A stretch of DNA of 64,000 bases from Peribacillus deserti (GCF_002863585.1 NZ_PGUY01000033.1:1-64000), one strand, 5' to 3'; positions 24,611-34,400 are shown, counted from the first letter of the stretch. The notes: generated by a model not told the origin, from the sequence alone. Made by a program: numbers and translations.

Positions 24611-25978
24611 TTACTTATTAAGAAGTTCTAAAAAGGAACAAATCGTCAATATTCCTTTGTCAAAGTTCTCCAAGTTAAAATGTTCATTGGGAGCATGAAG
24701 ATTCTCGTCTGGCAATCCGAATCCCATTAAGACGACAGGTGCATTCAGGGATTGGCTGAAGTCCGACACAATAGGAATTGAACCGCCTTCTCTTTTATAT
24801 ACAGGTGCTTTCCCATAAACGTTTTGATAAGCTTCTGCTGCTTTTTGGATCATTGGACTGTCAATAGGTGTTAGGAAAGGATTACCTGTATCCTGCAGCG
24901 ACACTTTCACCGTACATCCTTTTGGAGCATGTTCTTCCAAATGCTTCTTGATCAATCCTTGAATCTTTTCAGGGTTTTGGTTGTGGACCAAACGGCAGGT
25001 TATTTTGGCATGAGCCTCATTCGGGATAACCGTTTTTGTTCCTTCTCCCTGGAAACCGCCCCATAAACCGTTAATTTCTAATGTTGGGCGGGAACTGATT
25101 CTCTCAGGGTAAGGAAAATTGTCTTCCCCTCCTGTTAAATCTGTGAGCCCCAACGATTTTTTTAACTTTTCCTCATTGAAACCCAATGCTTTAATTTGTT
25201 CCTTTTCAAAGTCTGTCAGTTCCACGACATCATCATAAAAATGGTCAACATGTACTTTACCATTTAAATCATGAAGAGTGGAAAGGAGCTGAATCAATAG
25301 ATGGTTGGCGTTTTGTACACCCCCGCCGAACATACCCGAATGCAAATCAGAGTTTGCCGTTTTTAGGGAAATTTCGAGTGCACAAAGACCTCTTAAGGAA
25401 TAGGTTATGGCAGGAACTCCTCGATCCCACATATCTGAATCAGAAATCACAGCCACATCACAGGCTAGTTTTTCTTTATTTTCGGAAAGAAACTGCGGAA
25501 GGTTAGGGCTTCCAATTTCTTCTTCCCCTTCAATACAGAATTTAATGTTTACCGGCAGTCTGCCTTCCAATTTTAAAAGTGTTTCCACTGCTTTGATATG
25601 TAAAAATGTCTGCCCTTTGTCATCGGTTGCCCCTCTGGCAAAAATCTTTTCGTCACGGATCGTTGGTTCAAAAGGAGGTGTTTCCCACAAATGAACAGGG
25701 TCAACAGGCTGAACGTCATAATGACCGTATACTAATACCGTCGGGGCGTTTTCCTGATGAAGCCAGTCCGCATAGATAATTGGATGTCCTTTTGTCTGAA
25801 CGATTTCAACATGTTCCAATCCAATGCTTTCTAATTTATTGGCAATCCAAGAAGCTGCTTTCTGAATATCCTCTTTATGCTCGGATAGGGAACTAATACT
25901 TGGAATTCGAAGCAATTCTTTTAATTCCTCAATATTCTGATCATGATTTTTTGATAAGATCTCGGATAATTGACTCAC
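24611..25978 (-). CDS. M20 family metallo-dipeptidase
   Basis: A 455-residue zinc exopeptidase of the M20 family, CNDP-like branch, which removes amino acids from dipeptides. Metal and catalytic residues are readable: His86 and Asp88 in VLVYGHYDVQP, Asp119 in RGATDDKGQ, the Glu pair in IEGEEEIGSP (near 153), Asp in VISDSDMW and His in ENLHAPNE near the C terminus. The lid/dimerisation domain lies between about residues 190 and 340. Intact, cytoplasmic, single-gene unit on the minus strand. Substrate range is not predictable. Confidence 0.9.
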   Translation of the reverse strand: MSQLSEILSKNHDQNIEELKELLRIPSISSLSEHKEDIQKAASWIANKLESIGLEHVEIVQTKGHPIIYADWLHQENAPTVLVYGHYDVQPVDPVHLWETPPFEPTIRDEKIFARGATDDKGQTFLHIKAVETLLKLEGRLPVNIKFCIEGEEEIGSPNLPQFLSENKEKLACDVAVISDSDMWDRGVPAITYSLRGLCALEISLKTANSDLHSGMFGGGVQNANHLLIQLLSTLHDLNGKVHVDHFYDDVVELTDFEKEQIKALGFNEEKLKKSLGLTDLTGGEDNFPYPERISSRPTLEINGLWGGFQGEGTKTVIPNEAHAKITCRLVHNQNPEKIQGLIKKHLEEHAPKGCTVKVSLQDTGNPFLTPIDSPMIQKAAEAYQNVYGKAPVYKREGGSIPIVSDFSQSLNAPVVLMGFGLPDENLHAPNEHFNLENFDKGILTICSFLELLNK

Positions 25979-26275
25979 TTTATCACCTTTTCAAGTTTAT
26001 TTTCATTTCTATTTTATACTAATTGACTAACTCGTTAAACTTATTATGTTGAGGTTTTCTTAATGGATCACTAACTTGGTTGTTTACAACCTCTTTATAA
26101 CGTTCAAAGCAAAATAGGAAAGAGTGTACATAGCTCTTTCCTTATTGTGTTACATGGTCATCAATTACTATGCTTATTTAATCAGGCCTTACATAAATCT
26201 AAGAAATGTCGAAACCATGTTGTATAATAAAGAAATACAAGAAAATTGGAAAATTTACATCTAAGGAGGAGGAAC

Positions 26276-26605
26276 ATGCCTATATACAACAAATTAGTCC
26301 GTGATCTTATTCCAAATATTATAGAAGAGAGTGGAAAGAAACCTAACACTAGGATCCTTTCAGATGAAGAATACATAAAAGAGCTTAAGAAAAAGAGCTA
26401 TGAAGAGTTAGAGGAATATATGGATGCTGCAAATAGTGAAGAGGCAGTCGAGGAGTTGGCTGATGTATTAGAGCTGATTCATGCGCTGGCAGAGGTACAT
26501 GGTTCTTCCTTTGAGAAGGTAGAGGAAGTACGAAAGCAGAAGGCAGGCAAGCGGGGTGGCTTCAAAGAGAAGATTTTCCTGATTGAGGTTGAAGGAATTT
26601 CTTGA
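26276..26605 (+). CDS. MazG/HisE-like NTP pyrophosphohydrolase
   Basis: The 109-residue product (MPIYNKLVRDLIPNIIEESG start) belongs to the all-alpha pyrophosphohydrolase superfamily, in the branch annotated phosphoribosyl-ATP pyrophosphohydrolase-like. The metal-binding EELEEYMDA and EAVEELADVLELIHAL helices carry the ExxE..ExxD ligands. It is not in a his operon, so a house-cleaning role against non-canonical nucleotides is likelier than histidine synthesis. I start at 26276, because a strong AAGGAGGAGG site precedes this ATG and not the earlier one. Confidence 0.85.
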   Translation: MPIYNKLVRDLIPNIIEESGKKPNTRILSDEEYIKELKKKSYEELEEYMDAANSEEAVEELADVLELIHALAEVHGSSFEKVEEVRKQKAGKRGGFKEKIFLIEVEGIS

Positions 26606-27191
26606 ATATTATCGTGAGAAGGCAATTTTTCATTAATTAGCTGTTCAAATCTACGGGAGTCATTTTAAGGAGCTTAGATTTTTCTTTATTGATCCAAGTC
26701 AGTTTTGAATGATCACTGGGTTGAGGTTCTCCGATAGTAACTTTACATTTAATTAAGACTATTTTAATGATAAAGGTTTCATAATCGTCTGTAGTAATAT
26801 TGATCTATTAATTGACAAATAGCTCTTCATGATTTTCTCTTTAAAGAGCTGGTAGATATATTCGTTTGGTCGAGCTTCGCCCCTTGGAACTCCCACATAT
26901 TTGGAAACGATATTCTTTGGTATACTTAGTGCTTATAGGAATCTTCATTAAGGTTTTGTTTTATTTCTGTTCTTACTTTAACTCATTACATTAAGATTCC
27001 CCACTCATTATTTATTTCCTAAAATTATATGGGAATTTGTTAATTCCTGTCGAATATATTTTTACATACTTGAATTATAAAGAAACCATTATTCATCTTC
27101 AAGTTTATCCTGTATTATCATAGAAAGGATTCTGTTAAGCAGTATAGAGAAAAATAAAAAGCGTTTTAAAAAATGTGAAAAGGGAGGGATA
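26606..27191. other. Intergenic, no gene seen
   Basis: About 590 AT-rich bases between chromosomal-type genes and the beginning of the mobile region; no promoter or RNA stands out. Confidence 0.45.
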
Positions 27192-27461
27192 ATTATCCGA
27201 TATTTTATAGTTTATGTTACTTACAAAAATGGGAGTACAATTGAAACTTTATTCAAAAGTCGTTCCGGTAGTCTGCTCGAATCTCAATTGAAAAGATATC
27301 CTAATGGCAGCATAAAAACAGATAAGTTTACTATATTAACATTCCAAGCGATTTCTATCTTTTTTAGGGAGATTGATTTAAAACACTTTAAAAGTTTATC
27401 GAAAAGGGACTTTGGAAAGATAAACGAGAATGCTTGCTACGATTTATCTGATATGAATTAA
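27192..27461 (+). CDS. Possible 89-residue protein with non-ATG start
   Basis: An open frame follows AGGGAGGG and would start at ATT (or ATA at 27189). The product is basic and has a beta-then-helix look (YFIVYVTYKNGST, FTILTFQAISIFFREID, FKSLSKRDFGKINE). No ATG, GTG or TTG is near the ribosome site. It could be translated from ATT or be a remnant that lost its start. It lies directly before the first groEL-derived repeat and is probably cargo of a mobile element. Not recognised. Confidence 0.35.
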   Translation: MIRYFIVYVTYKNGSTIETLFKSRSGSLLESQLKRYPNGSIKTDKFTILTFQAISIFFREIDLKHFKSLSKRDFGKINENACYDLSDMN

Positions 27462-27528
27462 ATTTTCTTTAAATGGCATATGATTCATTTAGATTTGTCG
27501 GTTCTCAAAAAGAACTTATTGCTAGAGG

Positions 27529-27549
27529 GAATGGGCGGCATGATGTAAT
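27529..27549 (+). repeat. groEL 3'-end direct repeat, putative att site 1
   Basis: The 21-base sequence is shared exactly with 31901-31921. It contains ATGGGCGGCATGATGTAA, which codes for Met-Gly-Gly-Met-Met-stop, the conserved C terminus of GroEL; here an upstream GGA gives GMGGMM. No groEL gene is attached, so this is a displaced copy of the gene's end, as left by site-specific integration. A decayed integrase on the minus strand begins 114 bases downstream. Confidence 0.8.
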
Positions 27550-27662
27550 ACACATCATAAAGCCTTGATATATAGGGGTATTTTAGTGGATAAAAGTTAA
27601 ATGCTCATATTTTTGCTCATAGAAGCAAAAATTGGTCACTTTTTTTCATAAAAACCCTTGAA

Positions 27663-28285
27663 TTAGAGAAAGTCTTTCATCAGTTTACTTAACTGGTGGG
27701 AGGCCTTTTCTTCCATATTTGTCGTCATATGAGCGTAAATATTCATTGTAGTGTTGATGTCTGTATGTCCTAGACGCTGCTGAATTTCCTTTACCCCTAC
27801 ACCCGCTTCAATTAAAAGAGATGTGTGAGTATGTCTGAATGAATGAGGAGTTATATTTTTTTCTATCCCTGCTTTTTTCAGCAAACGCTTTAATCTGGTT
27901 TCTACCACTTTCCTTAATTGTGGATGCCCATCATTTTTTGCAAAGATAAATTGATTATCTACATATCGAGGTCCGTTTTGTAATTTTATTTCTTTCTGTT
28001 TGACCTCATGACGTTTTAGCATTCTAGCCAGTTTCTCAGCTATCCGAATTGTGAGGATCGAGCCAAATGTTTTTGGAGTAAGTAGTTCATATTCTCTTAT
28101 ATTGTTACTCGGGTTGTATAAAGTCTTAGTGACACGTAACGTGTGTTTTTTTCATCAAAGTCTGTCTATTTTAGCGCGAGTAATTCGCCAATACGATGGC
28201 CAGTATAGGAAAGAGCAGTAAATATTAAAGAGTCCATTTCTAAACCATCAGAAGATATGTGTTCTGAGTTCCTTCAGAACCTAGA
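27663..28285 (-). pseudogene. Tyrosine integrase, truncated and frameshifted, copy 1
   Basis: The C-terminal 119 codons are intact and show the catalytic core: TPHSFRHTHTSLL (H-x-x-R), QRLGHTDINTTMNIYAH (His and the nucleophile Tyr). Upstream another frame reads MDSLIFTALSYTGHRIGELLALK, carrying the first catalytic Arg, then DFDEKNTRYV and LYNPSNNIREYELLTPKT in a third frame. The middle therefore has at least two frameshifts and stops, and the N-terminal domain is gone. Typical full length is 370-390 residues. It faces the groEL-type repeat at 27529, as integrases of elements that use groEL do. Confidence 0.85.
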
Positions 28286-28407
28286 AAGTAAGTTATAAGC
28301 AATGAGCTTCATGACATAATTTTTTCAGCCCGGCCTAGCTCCTGGGAGACAGTATATTTAAAGTTTTCAAGCGCGACTATATCAAATTACTGAAAGGATA
28401 TGTCTCT

Positions 28408-28799
28408 ATGAAAGAAATTATATCTATTCCAGCAAGTCAAACGCAAGAAATTATAAAAAAATATTTAGTTCATGCTCATCCACATCCGAGAAATTATAGG
28501 GATGCCCAGTATATAACCTTTAGACGGGTCGGAGGAATAATGGATATCCTATATAGGGTTGAGCATGACTTAGTTTTAGAGCCTGAATTAACAATTTAGA
28601 AGAGATAGTCAAATATTTGAGTGTTGATATTAGACAACGTTTATTAGGATACATTCATTATAGGAAACTAACTTTTGGTTTTGGTGAAAAGGAACAATAC
28701 AAATTTTATATTTTAACAGTAGAACAGTATTTGAATCATTTACCAAACCACGAGAAGGTAACCTCCAATCACATATTTATTATTCATATAAAGAACTAA
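28408..28799 (+). pseudogene. About 130-residue protein split by a frameshift
   Basis: The first part (63 codons from 28408, ribosome site GAAAGGA) ends HDLVLEPELTI-stop. In the next frame, open from 28587, the sequence continues INNLEEIVKYLSVDIRQRLLGYIHYRKL to 28799. Composition and helix pattern run smoothly across the join, so a single-base change near 28587-28600 has split one gene. The protein has HAHPHPRNYRDAQYITF and a beta-rich middle, unknown to me. It is cargo between the two att-like repeats. Confidence 0.55.
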
Positions 28800-28871
28800 C
28801 GAGCGGTGAAAGAGAGATTACTAGAGAGTCTGATAAAAAAACTATAAAAACAAAAAAAATTAAAATAACAA

Positions 28872-28909
28872 CACTTCTCTAGAACCGGAGAGGTGGTTTT
28901 TTTTTTGGG
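28872..28909 (+). terminator. Terminator after the split gene
   Basis: CTTCTCT-type arm pairs imperfectly with GAGAGGT around AGAACCG, followed by ten T residues. Confidence 0.65.
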
Positions 28910-29021
28910 ATAAAAAAAGGTCAAATTACTGAACACCTTAAAGGGTAAGCCATTTTGATTTGAGGAAGAAGTCCTGTTTTACTTTAGGGAAGCCTATTTG
29001 AAATTTTTAAGGGTCAAAGAA

Positions 29022-29177
29022 ATTAGCGGTATAATTTTACCGCTAAATTAATTAAAATTTAAAAATGTATAATTTATTTAGCTTTGTAATTTAGCAGCAA
29101 AAAATATTTTATGTTAAAAATGTTGATATAAAAGGATTTTTGTTATTTCTGATAATTTTTTTAGTTTAGCTGCTAAG
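29022..29177. promoter_or_regulatory. Cluster of TTAGC inverted repeats upstream of a DUF262 gene
   Basis: TTAGCGGTA and its complement TACCGCTAA form a tight palindrome at 29023-29046. TTTAGCAGC near 29093 and GCTGCTAA near 29168 form a second, wide pair. Shared TTAGC half-sites in the leader of one gene suggest operator sites for a repressor, perhaps encoded in the island. Confidence 0.4.
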
Positions 29178-29194
29178 ATTATAAAAATATTTCG

Positions 29195-29223
29195 TTGACT
29201 ATAATTCTAGCTTGTGGTAAATT
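29195..29223 (+). promoter_or_regulatory. Promoter of the stand-alone DUF262 gene
   Basis: TTGACT and TAAATT with a 17-base spacer, 31 bases before the TTG start codon. Confidence 0.55.
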
Positions 29224-29254
29224 AAGCTTAACAAATAGGTGAGGAGAATGTAAA

Positions 29255-30436
29255 TTGGCAATCAGAATAAATAAGAAGCTTGATTATTTTTCTAGTTTTG
29301 ACCCTACTAAAGAGTCAAAACCAATTTCTTTGGGGAATTTATGTAAGGATATTGAAGACGGGCGATTAACCTTGCCAATCTTTCAAACTGGCATCCGGTG
29401 GAAAGTGGAAAAGTCTATTGAGTTACTTAATTTCCAATTGACTGGAAAGGCAGCTGTTGCTCCCATATCCATCAATGTTATTGAGAATAAAGATATGGCT
29501 GTACCGCAAGTTAAGTTCATTACAAGAAATTTAGTTCCAGAAGATGAGTTGGCAGGTAAGCACTCAGTGAACGATGGACAACAACGGTTAAGTTGTAATT
29601 ACAAGGCTTATACCGATGATGATGAATTTCGTAATGTCGTCTTAGACATCACTACTGGCAAATTTACACTGATTACCGGTACTATGCGTAAGTCTCAAAT
29701 TCCTGTTGGAAAGCTATATAATAAAGATCCTAAGGAATTTGAAAGGTTTGTTCGGGATAATCCAGACATGCAAACATTTGAGGTACAAAGCTTACTCACA
29801 AGAATCCGCAATAAGTTTTTAGCCTACTACTATACAGTTAACTATGCTAAGGATTTGTCTGAAGATGAGCAGCGAGTGTGGTTCGAGGTTCTAAATTTAG
29901 CTGGAAGTAAGGTTACAGAGACAGAAGTTCATTTAACTGAAATGTTAGTTAAAGGTGTGGACTATTATAAAGAATATGCTGAGAAGTTTGGTGAGAAATT
30001 AAAAGAATCCGGGTTAGACGGCTTATTTGTTCAAAAGGCTACAGAAATTTCTGTACCTTTGGCAGCATTAAATCCAGCGTATGAATTAATCAAGAAAAAA
30101 CCTCATACAGCAAACTTCAGTCCGATGCCTTCAGATGTAAAAGCATCTTTAATTAGTAAATTATCAGCGGAAGAGTTACGTACTATATTTGCTTGGACAT
30201 TAGAAGCTCTCGATAAAGCTTTAGAATTTATTGAATCTAAGCAATTAGCTGAACCGAAGCGGATTGATTACTTAACATACTTATTAGGGGCATTCGTAGT
30301 TTTACCCAATGGTGAACTAAATGAAGCCCAGGAGAATTTCTTAGTGGAATGGTACGAAGATGTAGAATTTGCTAAGAAAGACAATGGTGTACGACGAAAG
30401 ATATTTGACGATTTAATTGAAGTAGCAAAGCTCTAA
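29255..30436 (+). CDS. Stand-alone DUF262 (GmrS-like) protein
   Basis: A 393-residue protein with a ParB/GmrS-type DUF262 domain in its first half: LTLPIFQTGIRWKVEKS (the usual IP..QR..W position) and HSVNDGQQRLS, the DGQQRL nucleotide-site motif. The C-terminal half is helical with no DUF1524 HNH motif. DUF262 proteins supply the NTPase part of type IV restriction enzymes (GmrSD, BrxU, SspE); on its own this one may need a partner. TTG start with GAGGAG 9 bases upstream. It has its own promoter and a perfect terminator, so it is a single-gene unit in the island between the att-like repeats. Confidence 0.75.
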   Translation: MAIRINKKLDYFSSFDPTKESKPISLGNLCKDIEDGRLTLPIFQTGIRWKVEKSIELLNFQLTGKAAVAPISINVIENKDMAVPQVKFITRNLVPEDELAGKHSVNDGQQRLSCNYKAYTDDDEFRNVVLDITTGKFTLITGTMRKSQIPVGKLYNKDPKEFERFVRDNPDMQTFEVQSLLTRIRNKFLAYYYTVNYAKDLSEDEQRVWFEVLNLAGSKVTETEVHLTEMLVKGVDYYKEYAEKFGEKLKESGLDGLFVQKATEISVPLAALNPAYELIKKKPHTANFSPMPSDVKASLISKLSAEELRTIFAWTLEALDKALEFIESKQLAEPKRIDYLTYLLGAFVVLPNGELNEAQENFLVEWYEDVEFAKKDNGVRRKIFDDLIEVAKL

Positions 30437-30447
30437 TATTTCAACAT

Positions 30448-30494
30448 AAAAGGCCTTTCAATAGTTTACTGAACTATTGAAAGGCCTTTTTTTG
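30448..30494 (+). terminator. Strong terminator after the DUF262 gene
   Basis: A perfect 19-bp stem (AAAAGGCCTTTCAATAGTT and its complement) with a 5-base loop, followed by more T residues. Confidence 0.9.
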
Positions 30495-30774
30495 TTATGT
30501 TAAACTTACTTTCCGCCTTACATATAAGGGTGCACAAATTATTTCTACACACGCCTCAATTATAAGAAAGAAAGAGAAGAAGCAAGTGGGTCTAGAAGAA
30601 TATGTTATCATAATGACTCTAATATGCTTTTTATTTTAAAATTATCCATCAAATATTTTAGGGCAATTGCGAAGAATAGATTTAGAGATTATGTTCAATG
30701 GACATTTTAAGTTCAATTAAAAAATAGAATAGATAGGATATTTAAACCTTCAAATGGGATGAGGTAGAATCAAT

Positions 30775-31632
30775 ATGGATATTAAAAATTCCCTGCTGAA
30801 TGCTGGAATTAGCGAAGAGCATTTATATAAATTAAATCAAGATAAATTGAAAAGTGATAATTCTTTTCATTGTTTTTTTGATGGTATAGATCAGAGGCAA
30901 TATAAATTAGTCCCTGTTAAGAAAATCAAAGGATTATCGAGGGGGGAAGCTGGTTCTTCGTGGTGGGAACATGCATTAGGAAAAGCTGGAAATATTGATT
31001 ATAACCGTTTGGAGAATAATCAAAAAAGGTTAGAAGCCACGACATTGAATGAGTTCAGAAAAGGCTTCATAAGTAATTCCTTTCCCTCAGTAGACTAAAA
31101 TTATTATGATGAGTTTGATGAATATCACGTTTCTAACGATGGGAATCATCGGACATTATGGGCTAAATTAGTGGGCGCAGACTTTATTAGAGCTAGAGTA
31201 TATTACTATAAGTACAATGCTATCAAGCATGACAATTATAACAGGGTTCAATGTATGTTAAGTGAATATACGAAATTTATGCGTCTATGTAACTTTCAGC
31301 AAGAAAGGAGAAGTTTAGAGTATGAAGGCTGGCCAGTATGTACGTATGAAATTCCGGAGATATACAATTACTTAGATGAACGAGAGATATCGAATCTTAA
31401 AAGCTGCCTAGATAAGAACATAATAATCCTAGAGAATATACTGAATAGCTACTTTGCATTGGTTAAGATACCAGATAAATGGCGGATTAGACTAATTAGG
31501 TTATTCATCTATTTTTCTAAGGGTAATAAATACACATATGAGACTCTGGCCATGCTTCGAGAACAAGGATGGACTCCTCACATTTCTGTTGGGGAATGGA
31601 AGCAGTTTAAAAACAAGAGAAGATTACTGTAA
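30775..31632 (+). pseudogene. ParB-like nuclease-domain protein interrupted by TAA
   Basis: Two frames, 30775-31098 and 31171-31632, are in the same phase. Reading through one TAA at 31096-31098 gives a continuous 285-codon gene. The stretch just after the stop, YYDEFDEYHVSNDGNHRT followed by LWAKLVGADFIRARV, carries the DGNHR and G..xIxAxV pattern of ParB/sulfiredoxin-like domains. The C-terminal half is helical. The upstream part keeps good composition (RGEAGSSWWEHALGKAGN). A single nonsense mutation has broken an otherwise well-preserved gene, unless the stop is read through. Confidence 0.65.
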
Positions 31633-31900
31633 AGTTCACATAAATGGCCCTTCACAAGTCATAAAAAATTGATGCCTTTAAAGACGATTATAAAAATGAT
31701 TCTTGCATGTGACTGAACTCATAATCTTATACATCAAGAAAAGGGTAAGGAAAGCTGCCCTACCCACAATCACAAATAATGCTCATAATTTTACTCATAG
31801 CATTTTTTTCTTATGTTTTGAAATATTTTTTAATCAGGAATGAAAACCTTAATATACCAATGATTCTGCAAGTCTATTTTCTATTAATGTTTGTGTTGAT
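31633..31900. other. Intergenic, no gene seen
   Basis: AT-rich stretch between the broken ParB-like gene and the second groEL-type repeat. Confidence 0.4.
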
Positions 31901-31921
31901 GAATGGGCGGCATGATGTAAT
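31901..31921 (+). repeat. groEL 3'-end direct repeat, putative att site 2
   Basis: Exact 21-base match to 27529-27549, again containing the codons for MGGMM-stop. Beyond the identical core, the following 15 bases remain similar (both reach CATAAA and CC). A decayed minus-strand integrase follows after 105 bases, the same arrangement as at the first repeat. Confidence 0.8.
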
Positions 31922-32026
31922 CATGCTACCATAAACCCCAGAAATACAAGGTTTTTAGACTCTTATGTGGTCTTGAAATACCCAAAGGGTTACGAATGGG
32001 TAACATTTTCTTGAATAAGGTGTAAA

Positions 32027-32428
32027 TTAGAGGTTTTCCATGAGTTCTTTGAACTTTTGGGAAGCCTCTTTTTTCATCTCTTTTGTTACATGTAAATAAA
32101 CATTTTTAGTCGTGTCCTCATCCTTGTGCCCAGTCTCTCAATAAATTGTGGAAGACTTACTCCTGCCTCAGCTAAAAGAGAGGTATGAGTATGGCGTAAG
32201 TTCAGCATTTAATCCCGCAATTCTTAACAAGCGTCTCATACGATTTTCTATTTTTTTAATGTAAAGTGGGTAGCCAGGTAGGTTCTCATCACTGCTTGTA
32301 AAAACAAAATCTTCATTAAGATATATATCCCGATGTTTCATTATTATTTGTTTTTGCTTTCCCTTGTGTTTAATTAACTCAATTATGACAGTTTCATCAA
32401 TCTCAATTAAACGTACTAGTAAGGACAT
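32027..32428 (-). pseudogene. Tyrosine integrase remnant, copy 2
   Basis: The 86-codon frame 32168-32428 encodes the region before the catalytic box (IEIDETVIIELIKHKGKQK, YIKKIENRMRRLLRIAGL). After a frameshift the minus strand continues RHTHTSLLAEAGVSLPQFIE, then in another frame TKNVYLHVTKEMKKEASQKF and ELMENL-stop at 32027. So H-x-x-R and the nucleophile Tyr are present but spread over three frames. It differs clearly in sequence from copy 1, so two distinct elements have used the same kind of att site. Confidence 0.8.
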
Positions 32429-32668
32429 TTAGATCGAAGTGTAACTTAGTTTGCTTCGGTCTTTTTAGTGGACAAAAATTGTAACAAAGGCTAGGAGAAC
32501 AAAGATTTCTTAGTTTTTATCCTGTTTTAATTCTGAAGCTTCTACCAAATAGAAAAAGGTAGTTTTTGCGATGGTATTTATAATATGTCTTTAAAATAAG
32601 ACAATATACAAATATTTCTATTTACTTTAAAATAACAGTAATATTGACTGTTGAGAGGGGATTGTTTT

Positions 32669-34399
32669 TTGACTAATTTAGTTCCGAAGAGTATCGGTGA
32701 GATAATGGAGGCAAGTGTTCATTTTTGGATTCCTGCTTATCAAAGGGGGTATCGTTGGACATCATTACAAGTTACAGAGCTGTTAGATGATATTTGGGAG
32801 TTCCATCAGATGGATCCGAAGAAAGATGATTTTTACTGGTTGCAACCGATTGTCATAAAGCAACACGAGAACGGAATAGAAGTCATTGATGGGCAACAGC
32901 GTCTAACTACAGTTCTTCTAATTGCGAAATATATTCAGTCCATTATTCCTTTCTATCAAGGAACAGGGTATACGATGTTATATGAAACACGGGCTGGTAG
33001 TGAGACATATATTACAAATATAATCCATGGGGAATTAAAGCGAAACGAAAATATTGATTTCTACCACATGTATAACGCATATGAAATTATTGTAAATTGG
33101 TTTAAGCAACATCCCGAAAAGAATGCGCCGCTTTACATTTGGCAACGCTTAACAGACCAATTAAAGGTGCTTTGGTATGAGCTTGACACGGAATATAATG
33201 CAATTGATTTATTTACACGTATCAACATCGGGAAGATTCCCTTAACGAATGCAGAACTAATCAAAGCTTTATTTTTAAGTAAGAACAATCTAGGTGAAAA
33301 TACAACACAGCACGAGTATTTAAAAATGAAGCAAATAGAAATAGCGACTCAGTGGGATGCGATGGAAACTCGCTTGCAACATCCTGATTTTTGGTATTTC
33401 TTACAATCCACACAAGCGAAATACGAAAATCATATTGAATGGTTATTTGAACTCGTTACTGCAAACTTTCCCCAAACCATTGATTTTCGTGCTTCTTATA
33501 GCACTTTCCATGCATTTCATGATGAGATAGAGCGTCGCTCAGAGCAAGGTGAGTCTCGACATGATGTAGTGGATGCTCTTTGGGCTGAGATTCAGACTCT
33601 ATATTACCAGTTTAACGAGTGGTTTGATAATCGTCAGCTGTATCATCTGATTGGATATTTACTCGCTACATCTCATCCAATTCAAGCCATTATAAAAAAT
33701 GCAAAATCGATGAAAAAAGATAAATTTGTGAAGTCGTTATACGACATAATCAGGAATCGTTTGCGAAATTGGGACATTCATGAACTTAGCTATGATAGAC
33801 AACAAGGTAAGGTTAAGGACGTTCTATTATTGTATAATATTTTGACTTTACAGCAAGATCAGTATGCGAAGCAACGATTTGATTTTGACCGTTTTAAAAA
33901 TGAACAGTGGGATATCGAACATATTCACGCTCTTCAGAGTCAGGTACTTATTAAACAGGATCAGCAGCTGTCCTTTATTCGAGATGCTTTAACTTACGTA
34001 GAAGATGCGTCCCTTCAAGTACGGCTTAAGCGATATGAACGAGAAGTTTTACAAGAAGCTATGGATGTGGAAGCATTTGAAAAAATTCAGCAACAAATAG
34101 TAGATTACTTTGGCGAAGGTTATTCCAACCATATTTCAAACTGTACATTACTAGATTCAAAGACTAATCGCGCATACAAAAATGCGATTTTTCCAAAAAA
34201 ACGTGAGGAAATCATTTCACGGGATCAAAACGGGGTCTATATTCCAATTTGTACGAAAAATGTGTTTTTAAAATATTACAGTAAACAGACTAAACAGATT
34301 CATCACTGGAACCAGGAAGACCGCGAGGCGTATATGCGAAATATGCTTGAAGTATTAGCACCTGTTTTATTAAAGCAAAAAGAAAGTCAGGTGAGTTAA
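32669..34399 (+). CDS. DUF262/DUF1524 (GmrSD-type) protein, first of a pair
   Basis: This encodes about 576 residues. The N-terminal DUF262 domain shows WIPAYQRGYRWTSLQVTELLDDIW (IP.YQR.Y.W) and VIDGQQRLTTVLLIA. The C-terminal part has WDIEHIHALQSQ near residue 417, the His-containing core of the DUF1524 HNH nuclease. The order NTPase-like domain then nuclease is that of GmrSD type IV restriction enzymes, which cut modified phage DNA. I start at TTG 32669, because GAGAGGGG lies 8 bases upstream and inside the longer reading. The stop is one base before the next gene's ATG, so the two are translationally coupled. Confidence 0.82.
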   Translation: MTNLVPKSIGEIMEASVHFWIPAYQRGYRWTSLQVTELLDDIWEFHQMDPKKDDFYWLQPIVIKQHENGIEVIDGQQRLTTVLLIAKYIQSIIPFYQGTGYTMLYETRAGSETYITNIIHGELKRNENIDFYHMYNAYEIIVNWFKQHPEKNAPLYIWQRLTDQLKVLWYELDTEYNAIDLFTRINIGKIPLTNAELIKALFLSKNNLGENTTQHEYLKMKQIEIATQWDAMETRLQHPDFWYFLQSTQAKYENHIEWLFELVTANFPQTIDFRASYSTFHAFHDEIERRSEQGESRHDVVDALWAEIQTLYYQFNEWFDNRQLYHLIGYLLATSHPIQAIIKNAKSMKKDKFVKSLYDIIRNRLRNWDIHELSYDRQQGKVKDVLLLYNILTLQQDQYAKQRFDFDRFKNEQWDIEHIHALQSQVLIKQDQQLSFIRDALTYVEDASLQVRLKRYEREVLQEAMDVEAFEKIQQQIVDYFGEGYSNHISNCTLLDSKTNRAYKNAIFPKKREEIISRDQNGVYIPICTKNVFLKYYSKQTKQIHHWNQEDREAYMRNMLEVLAPVLLKQKESQVS

Positions 34400-34400
34400 G

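Noticed and set aside
27529-27549. A real groEL gene end with groEL in the window
   Set aside because: Upstream codons are not groEL-like; only the last six codons match, so it is an att-type remnant.
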